64,000 nt of DNA, from assembly GCF_004786035.1 (NCBI RefSeq), contig NZ_CP035088.1:904001-968000 (forward strand). The letters are read 5' to 3'. Shown here in pieces: positions 25,717 to 38,361 of this stretch. Under the pieces are notes generated by a model. That model worked only from the letters and a program-made list of their open reading frames with translations, was not told the origin of the DNA and ran no database searches. The stretch's first letter is position 1; the number at the start of each line of letters is the position of its first letter. A program made the translations under genes and the position numbers. The DNA comes from Pseudomonas viciae. Lineage in GTDB: Bacteria; Pseudomonadota; Gammaproteobacteria; Pseudomonadales; Pseudomonadaceae.

Positions 25717-26195
25717 GCATAACCAAGTACCCGATGACTGTTCAGGGCGCGAAGGCCCTGGAAGAAGAACACGCTCACCTGACCAAGGTCATTCGTCCCA
25801 AGCTCAGCCAGGACATCGGCACGGCCCGGGAGTTGGGTGACCTGAAGGAAAACGCCGAATACCACGCTGCTCGCGAGCAGCAGGGGATGGTCGAGGCGCG
25901 TATCCGCGACATCGAAGGCCGCATGCAGAATGCGGTCGTCATCGACGTCACGACGATCCCGCACACCGGCAAGGTGATTTTTGGCACCACCGTGGAAATC
26001 GCTAACGTCGAGACCGATGAAAGCGTCACTTACCAGATCGTGGGTGAGGACGAGGCTGACATCAAACTCGGCAAGATTTCCGTCGGTTCGCCAATCGCTC
26101 GCGCCTTGATTGCCAAGGAAGAGGGCGATGTGGTGACTGTGAAGACGCCGAGCGGCGTTATCGAGTATGAGATTGTCGAAGTCCGTCACATCTGA
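25713..26195 (+). CDS. greA: Transcription elongation factor GreA
   Basis: This 160-residue factor rescues backtracked RNA polymerase. The N-terminal coiled coil carries acidic residues near its tip ([19 protein letters not shown]), and the C-terminal FKBP-like domain contains VDITPTGKV-like sequence here read as [18 protein letters not shown] and [15 protein letters not shown]. The ATG overlaps the carB stop (ATGA), so the two are coupled. Confidence 0.97.
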
Positions 26196-26200
26196 ACGAA

Positions 26201-26223
26201 GGCGCCCGCTGCGAGCGGGCGCC
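26201..26223 (+). other. Strong hairpin directly before the next start codon
   Basis: GGCGCCCGCT and AGCGGGCGCC form a perfect 10-bp stem with a three-base loop. It follows the greA stop by five bases and ends one base before the ATG at 26224. There is no T run. It would block ribosome access to that ATG, or act as a GreA mRNA 3' end. Confidence 0.65.
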
Positions 26224-26628
26224 ATGATCTGGCAGCTCACCCAGATGTTGTGGGTGGGCGGCGTCTGGTTGTTGCACGTCGGTTTGTTGCCGGTGCTGGG
26301 GCGAATCGGCCTGGCGCCGCTGCTCATCGATGAAATCGCAGGCATGCTGACGGCGCTGCTGGTGGGTTTTTCCGCGGCGTGTGTGGTGTTTCAGGCTTTG
26401 GTGCTGGTTCAGGCTGAGGGCCTTGCCAGTCTATGGCGCGACATTCGAGGGCAGTTGCTGCTCATGTCGTTGTACGCGAGCGGGATGTTTTTCGCGGTGC
26501 GTCTCGGCTGGCCGGATGCGAGCCAGTGGCAGGTATTCAGTTACCTGGTGCTGGGGTTTTCCGGATTGGTGCTGGTGTTGCAGCCGGTTCCTGGGTGGAG
26601 CGCAAGGGTGTACGAAGCACACCCTTGA
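26224..26628 (+). CDS. Small membrane protein, DUF4149-like
   Basis: This 134-residue protein has about four membrane segments (LTQMLWVGGVWLLHVGLLPVL, MLTALLVGFSAACVVFQALVLV, LLLMSLYASGMFFAV, VFSYLVLGFSGLVLVL). Length, topology and position after greA match the conserved Pseudomonas DUF4149 membrane protein; the function is unknown. ATG 26224 sits right against a strong hairpin with no visible ribosome site. Alternatives are ATG 26167, within the end of greA, or ATG 26245. Family assignment is from memory of context and moderately sure. Confidence 0.7.
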   Translation: MIWQLTQMLWVGGVWLLHVGLLPVLGRIGLAPLLIDEIAGMLTALLVGFSAACVVFQALVLVQAEGLASLWRDIRGQLLLMSLYASGMFFAVRLGWPDASQWQVFSYLVLGFSGLVLVLQPVPGWSARVYEAHP

Positions 26629-26637
26629 CCCTTGGCA

Positions 26638-26946
26638 TCACTTGAAGCGGTGAACGTTCGACAGTTGCTTGTTGACGCTGAAATTCTTGCGATAAATCAG
26701 CGCCATCTTGCCGATGACCTGTACCAGGTCTGCCTTGCCGGTCTTGCACAGTTCGGCAACGGCAGCCAGGCGGGCTTCGCGATCGAGGATGTTGAGCTTG
26801 ATTTTGATCAGCTCGTGATCGCCCAGTGCGCGTTCCAGTTCGGCGAGTACGCCTTCAGTCAAACCGTTGTCAGCCACAGTCAAAACCGGTTTCAGATGGT
26901 GGCCAATGGATTTGTATTGTTTCTTCTGCTCTTGAGTGAGCGGCAT
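26638..26946 (-). CDS. yhbY: Ribosome assembly RNA-binding protein YhbY
   Basis: This 102-residue CRM-domain protein binds pre-50S particles. Family sequence: MPLTQEQKKQYKSIGHHLKPVL, GLTEGVLAELERALGDHELIKIK, DLVQVIGKMALIYRKN. The GxxG-like loop (VIGKMALIYR) is present. It is convergent with the DUF4149 gene and divergent from rlmE, the same order as in E. coli (yhbY-rlmE-ftsH). Confidence 0.94.
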   Translation of the reverse strand: MPLTQEQKKQYKSIGHHLKPVLTVADNGLTEGVLAELERALGDHELIKIKLNILDREARLAAVAELCKTGKADLVQVIGKMALIYRKNFSVNKQLSNVHRFK

Positions 26947-27052
26947 AATCTGACCCCTGCGTCTGATCTTGTAAAAAGCGGCGGCCAGTTTACCCGAGCG
27001 AGTCCGGGACCGCCCACTTAATCACGACCCGTTTTATTTTTAGAGGTGGCCC

Positions 27053-27703
27053 GTGGCCCGTTCCAAGACTAGCCAGAACTGGCTCAGAGAGCATTTCAAC
27101 GATCCGTACGTCAAAATGGCGCAAAAAGACGGCTATCGCTCGCGTGCCAGCTATAAATTGCTGGAGATCCAGGAAAAGGATCGTTTGATCCGTCCGGGTA
27201 TGACCGTGATCGACCTCGGCGCGGCGCCGGGAGGCTGGTCCCAGGTGACCAGTCGTCTGATCGGCGGTCAGGGCCGCTTGATCGCTTCCGATATCCTGGA
27301 AATGGACAGCATCCCCGATGTGACCTTCATCCAGGGTGACTTCACGGAAGACGCCGTCCTGGCAAAAATTCTGGAAGCCGTCGGAAATACCCAGGTTGAC
27401 CTTGTGATTTCCGATATGGCCCCCAATATGAGTGGATTAGCGGCTGTCGACATGCCTCGTGCAATGTTCCTCAGCGAGCTGGCCCTGGATCTTGCCGGGC
27501 GGGTTTTACGGCCGGGTGGTGATTTTTTGATCAAAGTCTTCCAGGGTGAAGGCTTCGACGAATACCACAAGGGCATGCGAAAACTGTTCGACAAGGTGCA
27601 GATGCGCAAGCCATTGTCGTCCCGCGACCGCTCTCGCGAGCAGTATCTGCTGGCGCGTGGTTTTCGCGGAGTTGAAGGCGCAGCCAGTGATGAGCGTCTT
27701 TAA
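27053..27703 (+). CDS. rlmE: 23S rRNA 2'-O-methyltransferase RlmE (FtsJ)
   Basis: This 216-residue SAM-dependent enzyme methylates U2552 of 23S rRNA. It contains [15 protein letters not shown] with a catalytic lysine, the SAM motif [14 protein letters not shown], the catalytic Asp in [13 protein letters not shown], and [14 protein letters not shown]. The start is GTG 27053 with AGAGGTG upstream, matching the conserved [15 protein letters not shown]. Confidence 0.96.
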   Translation: MARSKTSQNWLREHFNDPYVKMAQKDGYRSRASYKLLEIQEKDRLIRPGMTVIDLGAAPGGWSQVTSRLIGGQGRLIASDILEMDSIPDVTFIQGDFTEDAVLAKILEAVGNTQVDLVISDMAPNMSGLAAVDMPRAMFLSELALDLAGRVLRPGGDFLIKVFQGEGFDEYHKGMRKLFDKVQMRKPLSSRDRSREQYLLARGFRGVEGAASDERL

Positions 27704-27742
27704 TACAGGCCGATAGTTTTTTTTGTCTCGCATTGCGAAAGA

Positions 27743-27763
27743 CGCGTAAACGAAAATTACGCG
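27743..27763. promoter_or_regulatory. Inverted repeat upstream of ftsH
   Basis: CGCGTAA and TTACGCG form a perfect 7-bp inverted repeat with a seven-base A-rich spacer in the 184-base rlmE-ftsH gap. It might be an operator or a weak terminator. No sigma-32 promoter for ftsH is visible in this gap. Confidence 0.35.
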
Positions 27764-27887
27764 GTCAAAGTTTCACAAAGGGTTACAGACGGCGCCTGCC
27801 AGAGTCGTAGGTAATGTAGTAAGTTAGGCCGGTGAATATCATGCGAAGCGCGCGCCAGTAGCGGAGCTTGCTTCAGAGGGTAGTTAA

Positions 27888-29807
<1,920 letters not shown>

Positions 29808-29815
29808 GGCTTGAA

Positions 29816-30667
29816 ATGACTTCTGTTCAGTCCTCAACCCGGTTGCCTTGCGGCAACCGGGTTCTTGATTTGGCCCATGTGCATGTCATGGGCATCCTCA
29901 ATGTCACTCCCGATTCCTTTTCCGATGGTGGTCGATTCAGCCAGCTCGATGCGGCTCTGCGGCATGCCGAGGCGATGGTGGCTGCCGGTGCTACGCTGAT
30001 CGACGTTGGCGGCGAGTCGACCCGGCCGGGTGCGCGTGCGGTCTCGCCTACCGAAGAACTGGAGCGAGTCGCGCCGATTGTCGAGCGCATACACCGCGAA
30101 CTTGATGTCATTATCTCGGTCGATACGTCCACGCCGGCGGTCATGCGTGAAACTGCACGACTGGGCGCAGGCTTGATCAACGATGTACGATCCTTGCAGC
30201 GCGATGGTGCCCTGGATGCCGCAGCGGCCACCGGGTTGCCCGTTTGCCTGATGCATATGCTCGGCGAGCCCGGAACCATGCAGAACGACCCGCACTACCA
30301 GGATGTGACCAGGGAAGTCGGTGAGTTCCTGGCGGAGCGTCTGAGTCAGTGTGCTGCTGTGGGTATTCCTGCCGAGCGGATCATTCTTGATCCAGGGTTC
30401 GGCTTTGCCAAGACGCTGGCCCACAATTTGAGCCTGTTCAAACATATGGACGCCTTGCATGCCCTGGGGCGGCCCCTGTTGGTTGGGGTCTCGCGAAAGA
30501 GCATGATAGGCAATGCCTTGGGCCGTCCGGTGGGAGAGCGTCTGTATGGCGGTCTCGCCCTTGCGGCCTTGGCCCTTACCAAAGGTGCACGCATATTGCG
30601 CGTGCACGATGTAGCCGAAACGATGGATGTCGTGCGGATGATTGCAGCTGTGGATTCAGCCGAATAA
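29816..30667 (+). CDS. folP: Dihydropteroate synthase
   Basis: The 283-residue TIM-barrel enzyme condenses p-aminobenzoate with hydroxymethyl-dihydropterin diphosphate; it is the sulfonamide target. Motifs: [16 protein letters not shown] near residue 24, [11 protein letters not shown] near 62, [11 protein letters not shown], and [11 protein letters not shown]. It lies 8 bases after ftsH and 16 before glmM, the usual ftsH-folP-glmM operon. Confidence 0.97.
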   Translation: MTSVQSSTRLPCGNRVLDLAHVHVMGILNVTPDSFSDGGRFSQLDAALRHAEAMVAAGATLIDVGGESTRPGARAVSPTEELERVAPIVERIHRELDVIISVDTSTPAVMRETARLGAGLINDVRSLQRDGALDAAAATGLPVCLMHMLGEPGTMQNDPHYQDVTREVGEFLAERLSQCAAVGIPAERIILDPGFGFAKTLAHNLSLFKHMDALHALGRPLLVGVSRKSMIGNALGRPVGERLYGGLALAALALTKGARILRVHDVAETMDVVRMIAAVDSAE

Positions 30668-30683
30668 GAATGACGGAGCACTT

Positions 30684-32021
30684 ATGAGCAAGAAATACTT
30701 TGGCACCGACGGTATTCGTGGTCGGGTCGGCGAATACCCTATTACCCCTGATTTCATGCTCAAGCTTGGCTGGGCGGCCGGCATGGCGTTCCGTAAAATG
30801 GGCGCCTGCAAAGTGTTGGTCGGCAAGGACACGCGAATTTCCGGCTACATGTTCGAATCGGCGCTCGAGGCCGGCCTGACGTCGGCGGGCGCCGATGTGA
30901 TGCTGCTCGGTCCGATGCCGACGCCGGCCATTGCCTACCTGACGCGTACGTTCCAGGCCCAGGCGGGTATCGTGATCAGTGCTTCGCACAACCCGCATGA
31001 TGACAACGGCATCAAGTTCTTCTCCGGCCAGGGTACCAAGCTGCCGGATGATATCGAGCTGATGATCGAAGAACTGCTGGACACGCCGATGACTGTGGTC
31101 GAGTCGAGCAAGATCGGCAAAGTGTCGCGGATCAACGATGCGTCGGGTCGCTACATCGAATTCTGCAAAGGCAGCGTGCCGACTGGTACTAGCTTTTCGG
31201 GCCTGAAAGTCGTGGTCGATTGCGCTCACGGTGCGACCTATAAAGTCGCGCCGAGTGTATTTCGCGAGTTGGGGGCCGAAGTGATCGTGCTCTCCGCTTC
31301 GCCAAACGGGTTGAACATCAACCACAACTGTGGCTCCACCCATACCGAGGCGCTGCAGGCGGCGGTACTGGCCGAACAGGCCGATATCGGGATCGCCTTC
31401 GATGGCGACGGTGATCGAGTCCTGATGGTCGATCACACCGGTACAGTCGTTGACGGTGATGAGTTGCTGTTCATCATTGCTCGCGATCTGCACACGCGGG
31501 GTAAGCTGCAGGGCGGAGTGGTCGGTACGTTGATGAGCAACCTTGGGCTCGAGTTGGCCCTTGCGGACCTGGATATCCCCTTCGTGCGGGCCAATGTGGG
31601 AGATCGCTACGTGATCTCGGAGTTGCTGGAGCGCAATTGGGTGATCGGGGGCGAGAACTCTGGTCACATCGTGTGCTTCGACCATACCACCACGGGCGAT
31701 GCCATCATCGCGGCCTTGCAGGTGCTGATGGCGCTGAAGGCGCGTAATGAAGGGCTCGCGCAGTCGCGCCAGGCATTGCGCAAATGTCCACAGGTGCTGA
31801 TTAACGTACGTTTTGGTGGTGGTGAGAACCCTATCGAGCATGCGACGGTCAAGCAGGCCAGTGAGCGTGTAACGCAGGCGATGGCCGGGCGTGGGCGCGT
31901 GCTATTGCGCAAGTCCGGCACTGAGCCTTTGGTGCGTGTCATGGTTGAAGGCGAGGATGAGGCACAGGTCCGCGGTTATGCCGAAGAGCTGGCGAAACTG
32001 GTTACTGAAGTTTCTGCCTGA
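30684..32021 (+). CDS. glmM: Phosphoglucosamine mutase
   Basis: This 445-residue enzyme converts glucosamine-6-phosphate to glucosamine-1-phosphate for cell-wall precursors. The phosphoserine loop [14 protein letters not shown] carries the active Ser101. The metal-binding DGDGDR loop and the C-terminal [17 protein letters not shown] phosphate loop are present. ATG 30684 gives [18 protein letters not shown] precedes the start. Confidence 0.97.
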   Translation: MSKKYFGTDGIRGRVGEYPITPDFMLKLGWAAGMAFRKMGACKVLVGKDTRISGYMFESALEAGLTSAGADVMLLGPMPTPAIAYLTRTFQAQAGIVISASHNPHDDNGIKFFSGQGTKLPDDIELMIEELLDTPMTVVESSKIGKVSRINDASGRYIEFCKGSVPTGTSFSGLKVVVDCAHGATYKVAPSVFRELGAEVIVLSASPNGLNINHNCGSTHTEALQAAVLAEQADIGIAFDGDGDRVLMVDHTGTVVDGDELLFIIARDLHTRGKLQGGVVGTLMSNLGLELALADLDIPFVRANVGDRYVISELLERNWVIGGENSGHIVCFDHTTTGDAIIAALQVLMALKARNEGLAQSRQALRKCPQVLINVRFGGGENPIEHATVKQASERVTQAMAGRGRVLLRKSGTEPLVRVMVEGEDEAQVRGYAEELAKLVTEVSA

Positions 32022-32087
32022 ATTCGGCTTGCCAGTCATGCATCGGTTGGGTAACATCTGCGCCCACTTTGACCGACGAGGTACAGC

Positions 32088-32843
32088 ATGCGTCGCCCTA
32101 TGGTAGCTGGTAACTGGAAGATGCACGGTACCCGCGCCAGCGTCGCTGAGCTGATCAATGGCCTTCGTCATCTGGCCTTGCCAAGCGGTGTTGATGTCGC
32201 GGTATTCCCGCCTTGCTTGTATATCAATCAAGTGATTGATGGCTTGAAGGGTAAGTCGATTTCAGTCGGCGCGCAGAACTCTGCGGTGGAACCCATGCAA
32301 GGCGCGTTGACTGGTGAGATTGCGCCGAGTCAATTGGTGGATGCAGGTTGTTCCCTGGTTTTGGTCGGGCACTCCGAGCGTCGCCTGATCATGCGCGAGC
32401 AGGACAGTGCCCTGATTCGCAAATTTGCGGCGGCTCAGGCCTGCGGTCTGATTCCGGTGTTGTGTGTAGGGGAAACCCTCGAGCAGCGTGAAGCCGGGAA
32501 GACCCTTGAGGTTGTCGGGCGTCAGCTCGGCAGCATCATTGAAGACCTGGGTGTCGGTGCTTTTGCAAAGGCAGTCATTGCTTACGAGCCGGTCTGGGCC
32601 ATTGGCACCGGGCTGACTGCTTCGCCGCAACAGGCGCAGGATGTGCACGCCGCCATCCGCGCGCAGTTGGCGGCAGAGAATTCTGAAGTGGCACGAGGTG
32701 TGCGGCTTCTATACGGCGGCAGCGTGAAGGCGGCCAATGCGGTCGAACTGTTCGGCATGCCGGATATCGATGGGGGGCTCATTGGTGGAGCTTCCCTGAA
32801 TGCAGATGAGTTCGGTGCGATTTGTCGCGCCGCGGGAAACTGA
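32088..32843 (+). CDS. tpiA: Triosephosphate isomerase
   Basis: This 251-residue TIM barrel interconverts dihydroxyacetone phosphate and glyceraldehyde 3-phosphate. N-terminal [13 protein letters not shown] carries the catalytic lysine region, [10 protein letters not shown] the electrophilic histidine, and [11 protein letters not shown] the catalytic glutamate. The phosphate loop [11 protein letters not shown] is present. GAGG precedes the ATG. Confidence 0.98.
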   Translation: MRRPMVAGNWKMHGTRASVAELINGLRHLALPSGVDVAVFPPCLYINQVIDGLKGKSISVGAQNSAVEPMQGALTGEIAPSQLVDAGCSLVLVGHSERRLIMREQDSALIRKFAAAQACGLIPVLCVGETLEQREAGKTLEVVGRQLGSIIEDLGVGAFAKAVIAYEPVWAIGTGLTASPQQAQDVHAAIRAQLAAENSEVARGVRLLYGGSVKAANAVELFGMPDIDGGLIGGASLNADEFGAICRAAGN

Positions 32844-32847
32844 AAAA

Positions 32848-33231
32848 ATGCTGGAAACAGTCGTAGTCGTTTTTCATCTGCTGGGTGCACTGGGCGTAGT
32901 TGCTCTCGTATTGCTGCAGCAGGGTAAAGGTGCGGATGCTGGTGCGTCTTTCGGTGCAGGTGCTTCAAATACTGTATTCGGAAGCCAAGGTTCCTCTACC
33001 TTTCTTAGTAAGTTTACTGCTATACTTGCCGCCGGTTTCTTCATAACCAGCTTGGGGTTAGGTTACTTTGCTAAAGAGAAGGCTCAAGAGCTGACTCAAG
33101 TAGGTTTGCCAAACCCAGCAGTGTTGGAAGCGCCAAAGCAACAACCGGCTTCTGATGATGTCCCGGTGCTTCAAGAGCAAAAGTCGGCCAATCCGGCGAC
33201 TGACGTACCTCCAGCTCAAGAGCAGAAGTAA
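32848..33231 (+). CDS. secG: Protein translocase subunit SecG
   Basis: This 127-residue inner-membrane protein works with SecYE. Two membrane segments ([21 protein letters not shown] and [19 protein letters not shown]) flank the conserved loop [23 protein letters not shown] polar Gln/Pro-rich C-terminal tail of about 50 residues follows. It lies four bases after tpiA. The tRNA-Leu gene begins 21 bases after the stop and may be processed from the same transcript, as in other gammaproteobacteria. Confidence 0.96.
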   Translation: MLETVVVVFHLLGALGVVALVLLQQGKGADAGASFGAGASNTVFGSQGSSTFLSKFTAILAAGFFITSLGLGYFAKEKAQELTQVGLPNPAVLEAPKQQPASDDVPVLQEQKSANPATDVPPAQEQK

Positions 33232-33252
33232 GAAGGTTTCAAACGCTGTATT

Positions 33253-33338
33253 GCCGAGGTGGTGGAATTGGTAGACACGCAACCTTGAGGTGGTTGTGCC
33301 CATAGGGTGTAGGGGTTCGAGTCCCCTTCTCGGTACCA
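33253..33338 (+). tRNA. tRNA-Leu (GAG)
   Basis: The gene is 86 nt long with a long variable arm (class II), as expected for tRNA-Leu. The anticodon stem CAACC/GGTTG encloses loop TTGAGGT with anticodon GAG at 33287-33289. The T loop GGTTCGAGTCC and an encoded CCA are present. The acceptor stem has G-U pairs at both ends. Confidence 0.95.
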
Positions 33339-33350
33339 ATTATCAGGAGA

Positions 33351-33372
33351 GCCCGCAATTGCGGGCTTTCTT
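33351..33372 (+). terminator. Terminator after tRNA-Leu
   Basis: GCCCGCAA and TTGCGGGC form a perfect palindromic stem (33351-33366), followed by TTTCTT. It ends the secG - tRNA-Leu transcript. Confidence 0.85.
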
Positions 33373-33390
33373 GTAGGTGGAAGGGTTACA

Positions 33391-33419
33391 TTGACCCTGT
33401 AAAGGATCGGTCGTATACT
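33391..33419 (+). promoter_or_regulatory. Sigma-70 promoter of the initiator tRNA / rimP-nusA-infB operon
   Basis: TTGACC (33391-33396), a 17-base spacer and TATACT (33414-33419) give a near-consensus vegetative promoter 17 bases before the mature tRNA. A strong promoter is expected for a stable RNA. Confidence 0.85.
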
Positions 33420-33435
33420 TCCGCCCCAGCTTTGT

Positions 33436-33512
<77 letters not shown>

Positions 33513-33521
33513 GTTTCAGGG

Positions 33522-33543
33522 GCCCCTTCCAAGGGGCTTTTTG
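33522..33543 (+). terminator. Terminator after the initiator tRNA
   Basis: GCCCCTT and AAGGGGC form a stem with a two-base loop, followed by TTTTTGTT. Some read-through would be needed if the promoter before metY also serves rimP-nusA-infB. Confidence 0.8.
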
Positions 33544-33588
33544 TTAGCTGGACACTTTATAACGCCGCTGTTCGACGGCGTTTCAGGG

Positions 33589-33613
33589 ATGGGCGATTCG
33601 CCCATTTTTTTTT
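33589..33613 (+). terminator. Second terminator upstream of rimP
   Basis: ATGGGCG pairs with CGCCCAT (three-base loop), followed by nine T residues. A second hairpin (AACGCCG / CGGCGTT, about 33561-33582) lies just before it. Two terminators in tandem between metY and rimP fit termination control of the nusA operon. Confidence 0.8.
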
Positions 33614-33652
33614 ATTTGCACAGCATGCACAAACATGCACGAGGGGGTTCAG

Positions 33653-34111
33653 GTGTCGAGCAAGCTAGAACAGTTGCAGGCCTTGTTGGCCCCGGTGGTC
33701 GTGGCCCTTGGCTATGAATGCTGGGGTATTGAGTTTTCGGCTCAAGGTCGCCACTCACTGTTGCGCGTTTATATCGATAAGGAAGGCGGCGTGTTGGTGG
33801 ATGATTGCGCCATCGTCAGCCGTCAGATCAGCGGTGTATTGGATGTCGAAGACCCAATCACCTCCGAATACACCCTTGAAGTTTCCTCGCCTGGCATGGA
33901 ACGCCCTCTGTTCACCCTTGAACAGTTTGCTTCGTTTGCCGGTGAACAAGTGAAGATCAAGCTGCGCTCGCCTTTTGAAGGTCGACGCAACTTTCAAGGC
34001 CTTCTGCGCGGTGTAGAAGAGCAGGACGTCGTGGTGCAGGTAGAAGACCATGAGTTCCTGTTGCCGATCGATATGATCGACAAGGCCAACATTATTCCCA
34101 GTTTTGACTGA
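33653..34111 (+). CDS. rimP: Ribosome maturation factor RimP
   Basis: This 152-residue protein is needed for 30S assembly. It contains [58 protein letters not shown] and [15 protein letters not shown], all typical. GTG 33653 (MSSKLEQL) with GAGGGGG upstream is preferred; an in-frame ATG at 33635 is the alternative. It is the first protein gene of the nusA-infB operon. Confidence 0.95.
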   Translation: MSSKLEQLQALLAPVVVALGYECWGIEFSAQGRHSLLRVYIDKEGGVLVDDCAIVSRQISGVLDVEDPITSEYTLEVSSPGMERPLFTLEQFASFAGEQVKIKLRSPFEGRRNFQGLLRGVEEQDVVVQVEDHEFLLPIDMIDKANIIPSFD

Positions 34112-34170
34112 TACGTGCCAGATACTGCGGATCCCGCGGATCCAATGGCTTGCGAAAGGCGAGGCGTACG

Positions 34171-35652
34171 ATGAGCAAAGAAGTACTGCTGGTTGTTGAG
34201 TCGGTATCCAATGAAAAGGGCGTACCGGCTAACGTTATTTTTGAAGCGCTGGAGTTGGCTCTGGCCACTGCCACTAAAAAGCGGTTTGAAGACGAAGTTG
34301 ATTTGCGTGTGGAAATCAATCGCCACACCGGTGCCTATGAGACTTTCCGTCGCTGGACGGTAGTCGAGGAAGCCGACCTGGACGATCCGGCTATCGAAAC
34401 CTGGCCGAGCAAGGTTGCAGAAACGCATCCTGGCGCCAAGGTAGGTGATGTAGTCGAAGAAAAGATCGAGTCCATCGAGTTCGGTCGCATCGCTGCACAG
34501 ACTGCCAAGCAGGTCATTGTGCAGAAAGTTCGCGAAGCCGAACGTGCACAAGTCGTCGACGCCTATCGCGAGCGCCTGGGGGAAATCATCTCCGGCACCG
34601 TGAAAAAGGTTACCCGTGACAACGTGATCGTTGACCTGGGCAACAACGCCGAAGCGTTGCTGGCCCGTGAAGACATCATTTCTCGCGAAACTTTCCGGGT
34701 TGGCGTGCGCCTGCGTGCGCTGCTCAAGGAAATCCGCACCGAGAACCGCGGCCCGCAGCTGATCCTGTCGCGTACTGCGCCGGAAATGCTGATCGAGTTG
34801 TTCCGCATCGAAGTGCCGGAAATTGCTGAAGGCCTGATCGAAGTAATGGCCGCCTCCCGTGATCCGGGTTCGCGTGCCAAGATCGCGGTCCGCTCCAAGG
34901 ACAAGCGTATCGACCCGCAAGGCGCCTGCATCGGCATGCGTGGTTCGCGTGTCCAGGCCGTATCCGGCGAGTTGGGCGGCGAGCGCGTGGACATCGTCCT
35001 GTGGGACGACAACCCGGCTCAGTTCGTGATCAACGCCATGTCGCCTGCTGAAGTGGCGGCAATTATCGTCGACGAAGATGCCCATGCCATGGACATCGCC
35101 GTTGGCGCAGACAATCTCGCTCAGGCCATCGGTCGCGGTGGTCAGAACGTGCGTCTGGCTAGCCAGTTGACCGGCTGGACCCTGAACGTGATGACCGAAT
35201 CGGACATCCAGGCTAAGCAGCAAGCTGAAACCGGCGACATCCTGCGCAACTTCATCGACGAGTTGGAAGTCGACGAAGAGCTGGCACAGGTGCTGGTGGA
35301 TGAAGGCTTTACCAGCCTGGAAGAGATTGCCTACGTACCGGTGGAAGAAATGCTCAACATCGACGGCTTTGACGAGGAGATCGTCAACGAGCTTCGCGCT
35401 CGGGCCAAGGATCGTTTGTTGACCAAAGCTATCGCTACTGAGGAAAAGCTGGCAGACGCCCATCCGGCCGAAGACCTGCTCTCGCTTGAGGGCATGGACA
35501 AGGATTTGGCGATGGAACTGGCGGTGCGCGGCGTAATTACCCGCGAAGACCTGGCCGAGCAGTCTATTGACGATCTGCTCGACATCGACGGCATTGACGA
35601 TGATCGTGCCGGCAAGTTGATCATGGCCGCCCGAGCCCACTGGTTCGAGTAA
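34171..35652 (+). CDS. nusA: Transcription termination/antitermination factor NusA
   Basis: This 493-residue RNA-binding factor binds RNA polymerase. An N-terminal polymerase-binding domain is followed by an S1 domain ([25 protein letters not shown], about 136-160), two KH domains ([26 protein letters not shown] region and [17 protein letters not shown]) and two C-terminal acidic helix-hairpin repeats ([17 protein letters not shown] and [15 protein letters not shown]). ATG 34171 gives the conserved [18 protein letters not shown]. Confidence 0.97.
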   Translation: MSKEVLLVVESVSNEKGVPANVIFEALELALATATKKRFEDEVDLRVEINRHTGAYETFRRWTVVEEADLDDPAIETWPSKVAETHPGAKVGDVVEEKIESIEFGRIAAQTAKQVIVQKVREAERAQVVDAYRERLGEIISGTVKKVTRDNVIVDLGNNAEALLAREDIISRETFRVGVRLRALLKEIRTENRGPQLILSRTAPEMLIELFRIEVPEIAEGLIEVMAASRDPGSRAKIAVRSKDKRIDPQGACIGMRGSRVQAVSGELGGERVDIVLWDDNPAQFVINAMSPAEVAAIIVDEDAHAMDIAVGADNLAQAIGRGGQNVRLASQLTGWTLNVMTESDIQAKQQAETGDILRNFIDELEVDEELAQVLVDEGFTSLEEIAYVPVEEMLNIDGFDEEIVNELRARAKDRLLTKAIATEEKLADAHPAEDLLSLEGMDKDLAMELAVRGVITREDLAEQSIDDLLDIDGIDDDRAGKLIMAARAHWFE

Positions 35653-35679
35653 TTAGGCGCGGCCTGAGGAGAGAAGTGC

Positions 35680-38202
35680 ATGACGCAAGTCACGGTGAAA
35701 CAACTGGCCGATGAGGTCAAAACACCGGTAGAGCGCCTGTTGCAGCAGATGCGTGAGGCAGGTCTGCCGCACACCGCCGCCGAGGAACATGTGACCGACA
35801 GTGAGAAGCAGTCCCTGCTGACTCACTTGAAGAGCAGTCACAAGGCGAAAGTGGAAGAACCACGCAAGATTACTCTGCAGCGTAAAACCACCAGCACCCT
35901 GCGTGTTGCCGGTAGTAAAAGCATCAGCGTTGAAGTACGCAAGAAGAAAGTCTTCGTACAGCGCAGCCCGGAAGAAATCGAAGCCGAGCGCAAACGCGAA
36001 CAGGAAGAACGTCGCGCAGTAGAAAATGCTGCACGTCAGAAGGCTGAAGAAGAAGCCAAGCGTCGCGCCGAAGAAGAAGCGCGTCGCCAGCCTGCTGCTG
36101 CGCAAACCGCTGCGGTCGAAGCCGTTGCGGCGCCTGCTGCGGTCGCCGAGCCTGTGCGCGAAAGCGCGCCGGTGGTGGCACCTGCTCCGGTACCTGCGGT
36201 TGATGCTCGCAAACGCGACGAACAGCGTCGTCCCGACAAGCCACGTGCTGACGACAACCGTCGTGGCAGTGGCGATGGCGAGCGCAAAAACGCTCCTCAT
36301 CGTGCTTCGGTCAAGGAAAAGGCGCCGGCACCACGTGTTGCGCCACGTACCACTGACGAAGAAAGCGATGGCTTCCGTCGCGGCGGTCGCGGCAAAGCCA
36401 AGCTGAAGAAGCGCAACGCCCACGGTTTCCAGAGCCCGACCGGCCCTGTCGTGCGTGAAGTGAAGATCGGCGAGACCATCACTGTGGGTGATCTGGCCCA
36501 GCAGATGTCGGTCAAGGCTGCTGAAATCATCAAGTTCATGTTCAAGCTGGGCACGCCGGCCACCATCAACCAGGTACTGGATCAGGAAACTGCTCAACTG
36601 GTTGCCGAAGAGCTGGGCCACAAAGTGACCCTGGTCAGCGACACCGCCCTGGAAGATTCCCTGGCTGAGTCCCTGAAGTTTGAAGGTGAGGCGGTTTCCC
36701 GTGCGCCGGTCGTGACCGTAATGGGCCACGTTGACCACGGTAAGACTTCCCTGCTCGACTACATCCGTCGTGCGAAGGTTGCGGCAGGTGAGGCTGGCGG
36801 TATTACCCAGCACATCGGCGCCTACCACGTTGAAACCGACCGCGGCATGGTGACGTTCCTCGATACCCCTGGTCACGCCGCGTTTACCGCAATGCGTGCC
36901 CGTGGTGCCAAGGCGACCGACATCGTGATCCTGGTGGTTGCGGCGGACGACGGCGTGATGCCACAAACCATCGAAGCCGTTCAGCATGCCAAGGCTGCTG
37001 GCGTGCCACTGGTGGTTGCGGTGAACAAGATCGACAAGCCGGGCGCTGATCTCGATCGCATCCGTAGCGAACTGTCGGTTCACGGCGTGACTTCCGAAGA
37101 GTGGGGTGGCGACACTCCATTCGTACCAGTCTCGGCGAAGATGGGTACCGGCGTCGACGAACTGCTTGAAGCCGTTCTGCTGCAAGCCGAGGTTCTGGAA
37201 CTGACCGCTACGCCTTCGGCTCCAGGTCGTGGTGTGGTTGTAGAATCGCGCCTCGACAAGGGCCGTGGCCCGGTGGCGACCGTCCTGGTTCAAGACGGTA
37301 CCTTGCGCCAAGGCGACATGGTACTGGTCGGTTCGAACTACGGCCGCGTACGTGCCATGCTCGACGAGAACGGCAAGCCTATCAAGGAAGCCGGTCCGGC
37401 CATTCCAGTCGAGATCCTCGGCCTGGACGGCACACCGGACGCTGGCGACGAGATGAGCGTTGTGGCTGACGAGAAGAAAGCCCGTGAAGTGGCTCTGTTC
37501 CGTCAAGGCAAGTTCCGCGAAGTCAAACTGGCTCGTGCTCACGCCGGCAAGCTGGAAAACATCTTCGAGAACATGGGTCAGGAAGAGAAGAAGACGCTCA
37601 ACATCGTCCTCAAATCCGACGTCCGTGGATCGCTCGAAGCGTTGAACGGCGCCTTGAACGGCCTGGGTAACGACGAAGTGCAAGTGCGTGTGGTCGGTGG
37701 CGGTGTCGGTGGTATCACTGAATCCGACGCCAACCTGGCACTGGCTTCCAACGCTGTACTGTTTGGCTTCAACGTGCGTGCCGATGCTGGCGCTCGCAAG
37801 ATCGTCGAGCAGGAAGGCCTGGATATGCGTTACTACAACGTGATCTACGACATCATCGAAGACGTCAAGAAAGCCCTGACCGGTATGCTGGGCAGCGATG
37901 TTCGCGAGAACATCCTGGGTACCGCGGAAGTGCGTGACGTGTTCCGTTCGCCGAAGTTCGGCGCGATCGCCGGTTGCATGGTGATCGAAGGTGTCGTTCA
38001 CCGTAACCGTCCGATCCGTGTACTGCGTGAAGACATCGTTATCTTCGAAGGCGAGCTGGAATCCCTGCGACGCTTCAAGGATGACGCTTCCGAAGTGCGT
38101 GCCGGCATGGAATGCGGTATTGGCGTCAAGAGCTACAACGACGTCAAGGTCGGCGACAAGATCGAAGTCTTCGAGAAGGTCCAGGTTGCTCGCAGCCTCT
38201 GA
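35680..38202 (+). CDS. infB: Translation initiation factor IF-2
   Basis: This is an 840-residue GTPase that places initiator tRNA on the ribosome. N-terminal IF2_N domains ([20 protein letters not shown]) lead into a long Ala/Arg/Glu-rich linker (about 90-240). The G domain has GHVDHGKT at 349-356, DTPGHAAF and NKIDKPGA. Domains II-IV follow, ending in [18 protein letters not shown] shorter internal-start isoform, known in E. coli, cannot be settled from sequence. Confidence 0.98.
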   Translation: MTQVTVKQLADEVKTPVERLLQQMREAGLPHTAAEEHVTDSEKQSLLTHLKSSHKAKVEEPRKITLQRKTTSTLRVAGSKSISVEVRKKKVFVQRSPEEIEAERKREQEERRAVENAARQKAEEEAKRRAEEEARRQPAAAQTAAVEAVAAPAAVAEPVRESAPVVAPAPVPAVDARKRDEQRRPDKPRADDNRRGSGDGERKNAPHRASVKEKAPAPRVAPRTTDEESDGFRRGGRGKAKLKKRNAHGFQSPTGPVVREVKIGETITVGDLAQQMSVKAAEIIKFMFKLGTPATINQVLDQETAQLVAEELGHKVTLVSDTALEDSLAESLKFEGEAVSRAPVVTVMGHVDHGKTSLLDYIRRAKVAAGEAGGITQHIGAYHVETDRGMVTFLDTPGHAAFTAMRARGAKATDIVILVVAADDGVMPQTIEAVQHAKAAGVPLVVAVNKIDKPGADLDRIRSELSVHGVTSEEWGGDTPFVPVSAKMGTGVDELLEAVLLQAEVLELTATPSAPGRGVVVESRLDKGRGPVATVLVQDGTLRQGDMVLVGSNYGRVRAMLDENGKPIKEAGPAIPVEILGLDGTPDAGDEMSVVADEKKAREVALFRQGKFREVKLARAHAGKLENIFENMGQEEKKTLNIVLKSDVRGSLEALNGALNGLGNDEVQVRVVGGGVGGITESDANLALASNAVLFGFNVRADAGARKIVEQEGLDMRYYNVIYDIIEDVKKALTGMLGSDVRENILGTAEVRDVFRSPKFGAIAGCMVIEGVVHRNRPIRVLREDIVIFEGELESLRRFKDDASEVRAGMECGIGVKSYNDVKVGDKIEVFEKVQVARSL

Positions 38203-38273
38203 CTCGCGCACTTCAAGAGCCGCACCGGGCAGCAGCATGAACATGCGCTGCCTGGCTGTCGGACTCTAAACGC

Positions 38274-38307
38274 AACGCCCGGTCTGGCTTTTGTCAGGCC
38301 GGGCGTT
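38274..38307. other. Stem-loop between infB and rbfA
   Basis: AACGCCCGG (38274-38282) pairs with CCGGGCGTT (38299-38307), 9 bp with a 16-base loop that itself contains a short pairing. There is no T run. It lies in the 159-base infB-rbfA gap and may be an mRNA processing or stabilising element, or a weak terminator. Confidence 0.5.
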
Positions 38308-38361
38308 TGCCGCTTTCAGACCTCACGGGTTTGACCGTGGGGCAGTAACAGGTAACAAGAC

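Noticed and set aside
35653..38244. Long antisense frames opposite infB, pnp, ftsH and nusA
   Set aside because: All are exact shadows of essential conserved genes, without ribosome sites or recognisable domains.
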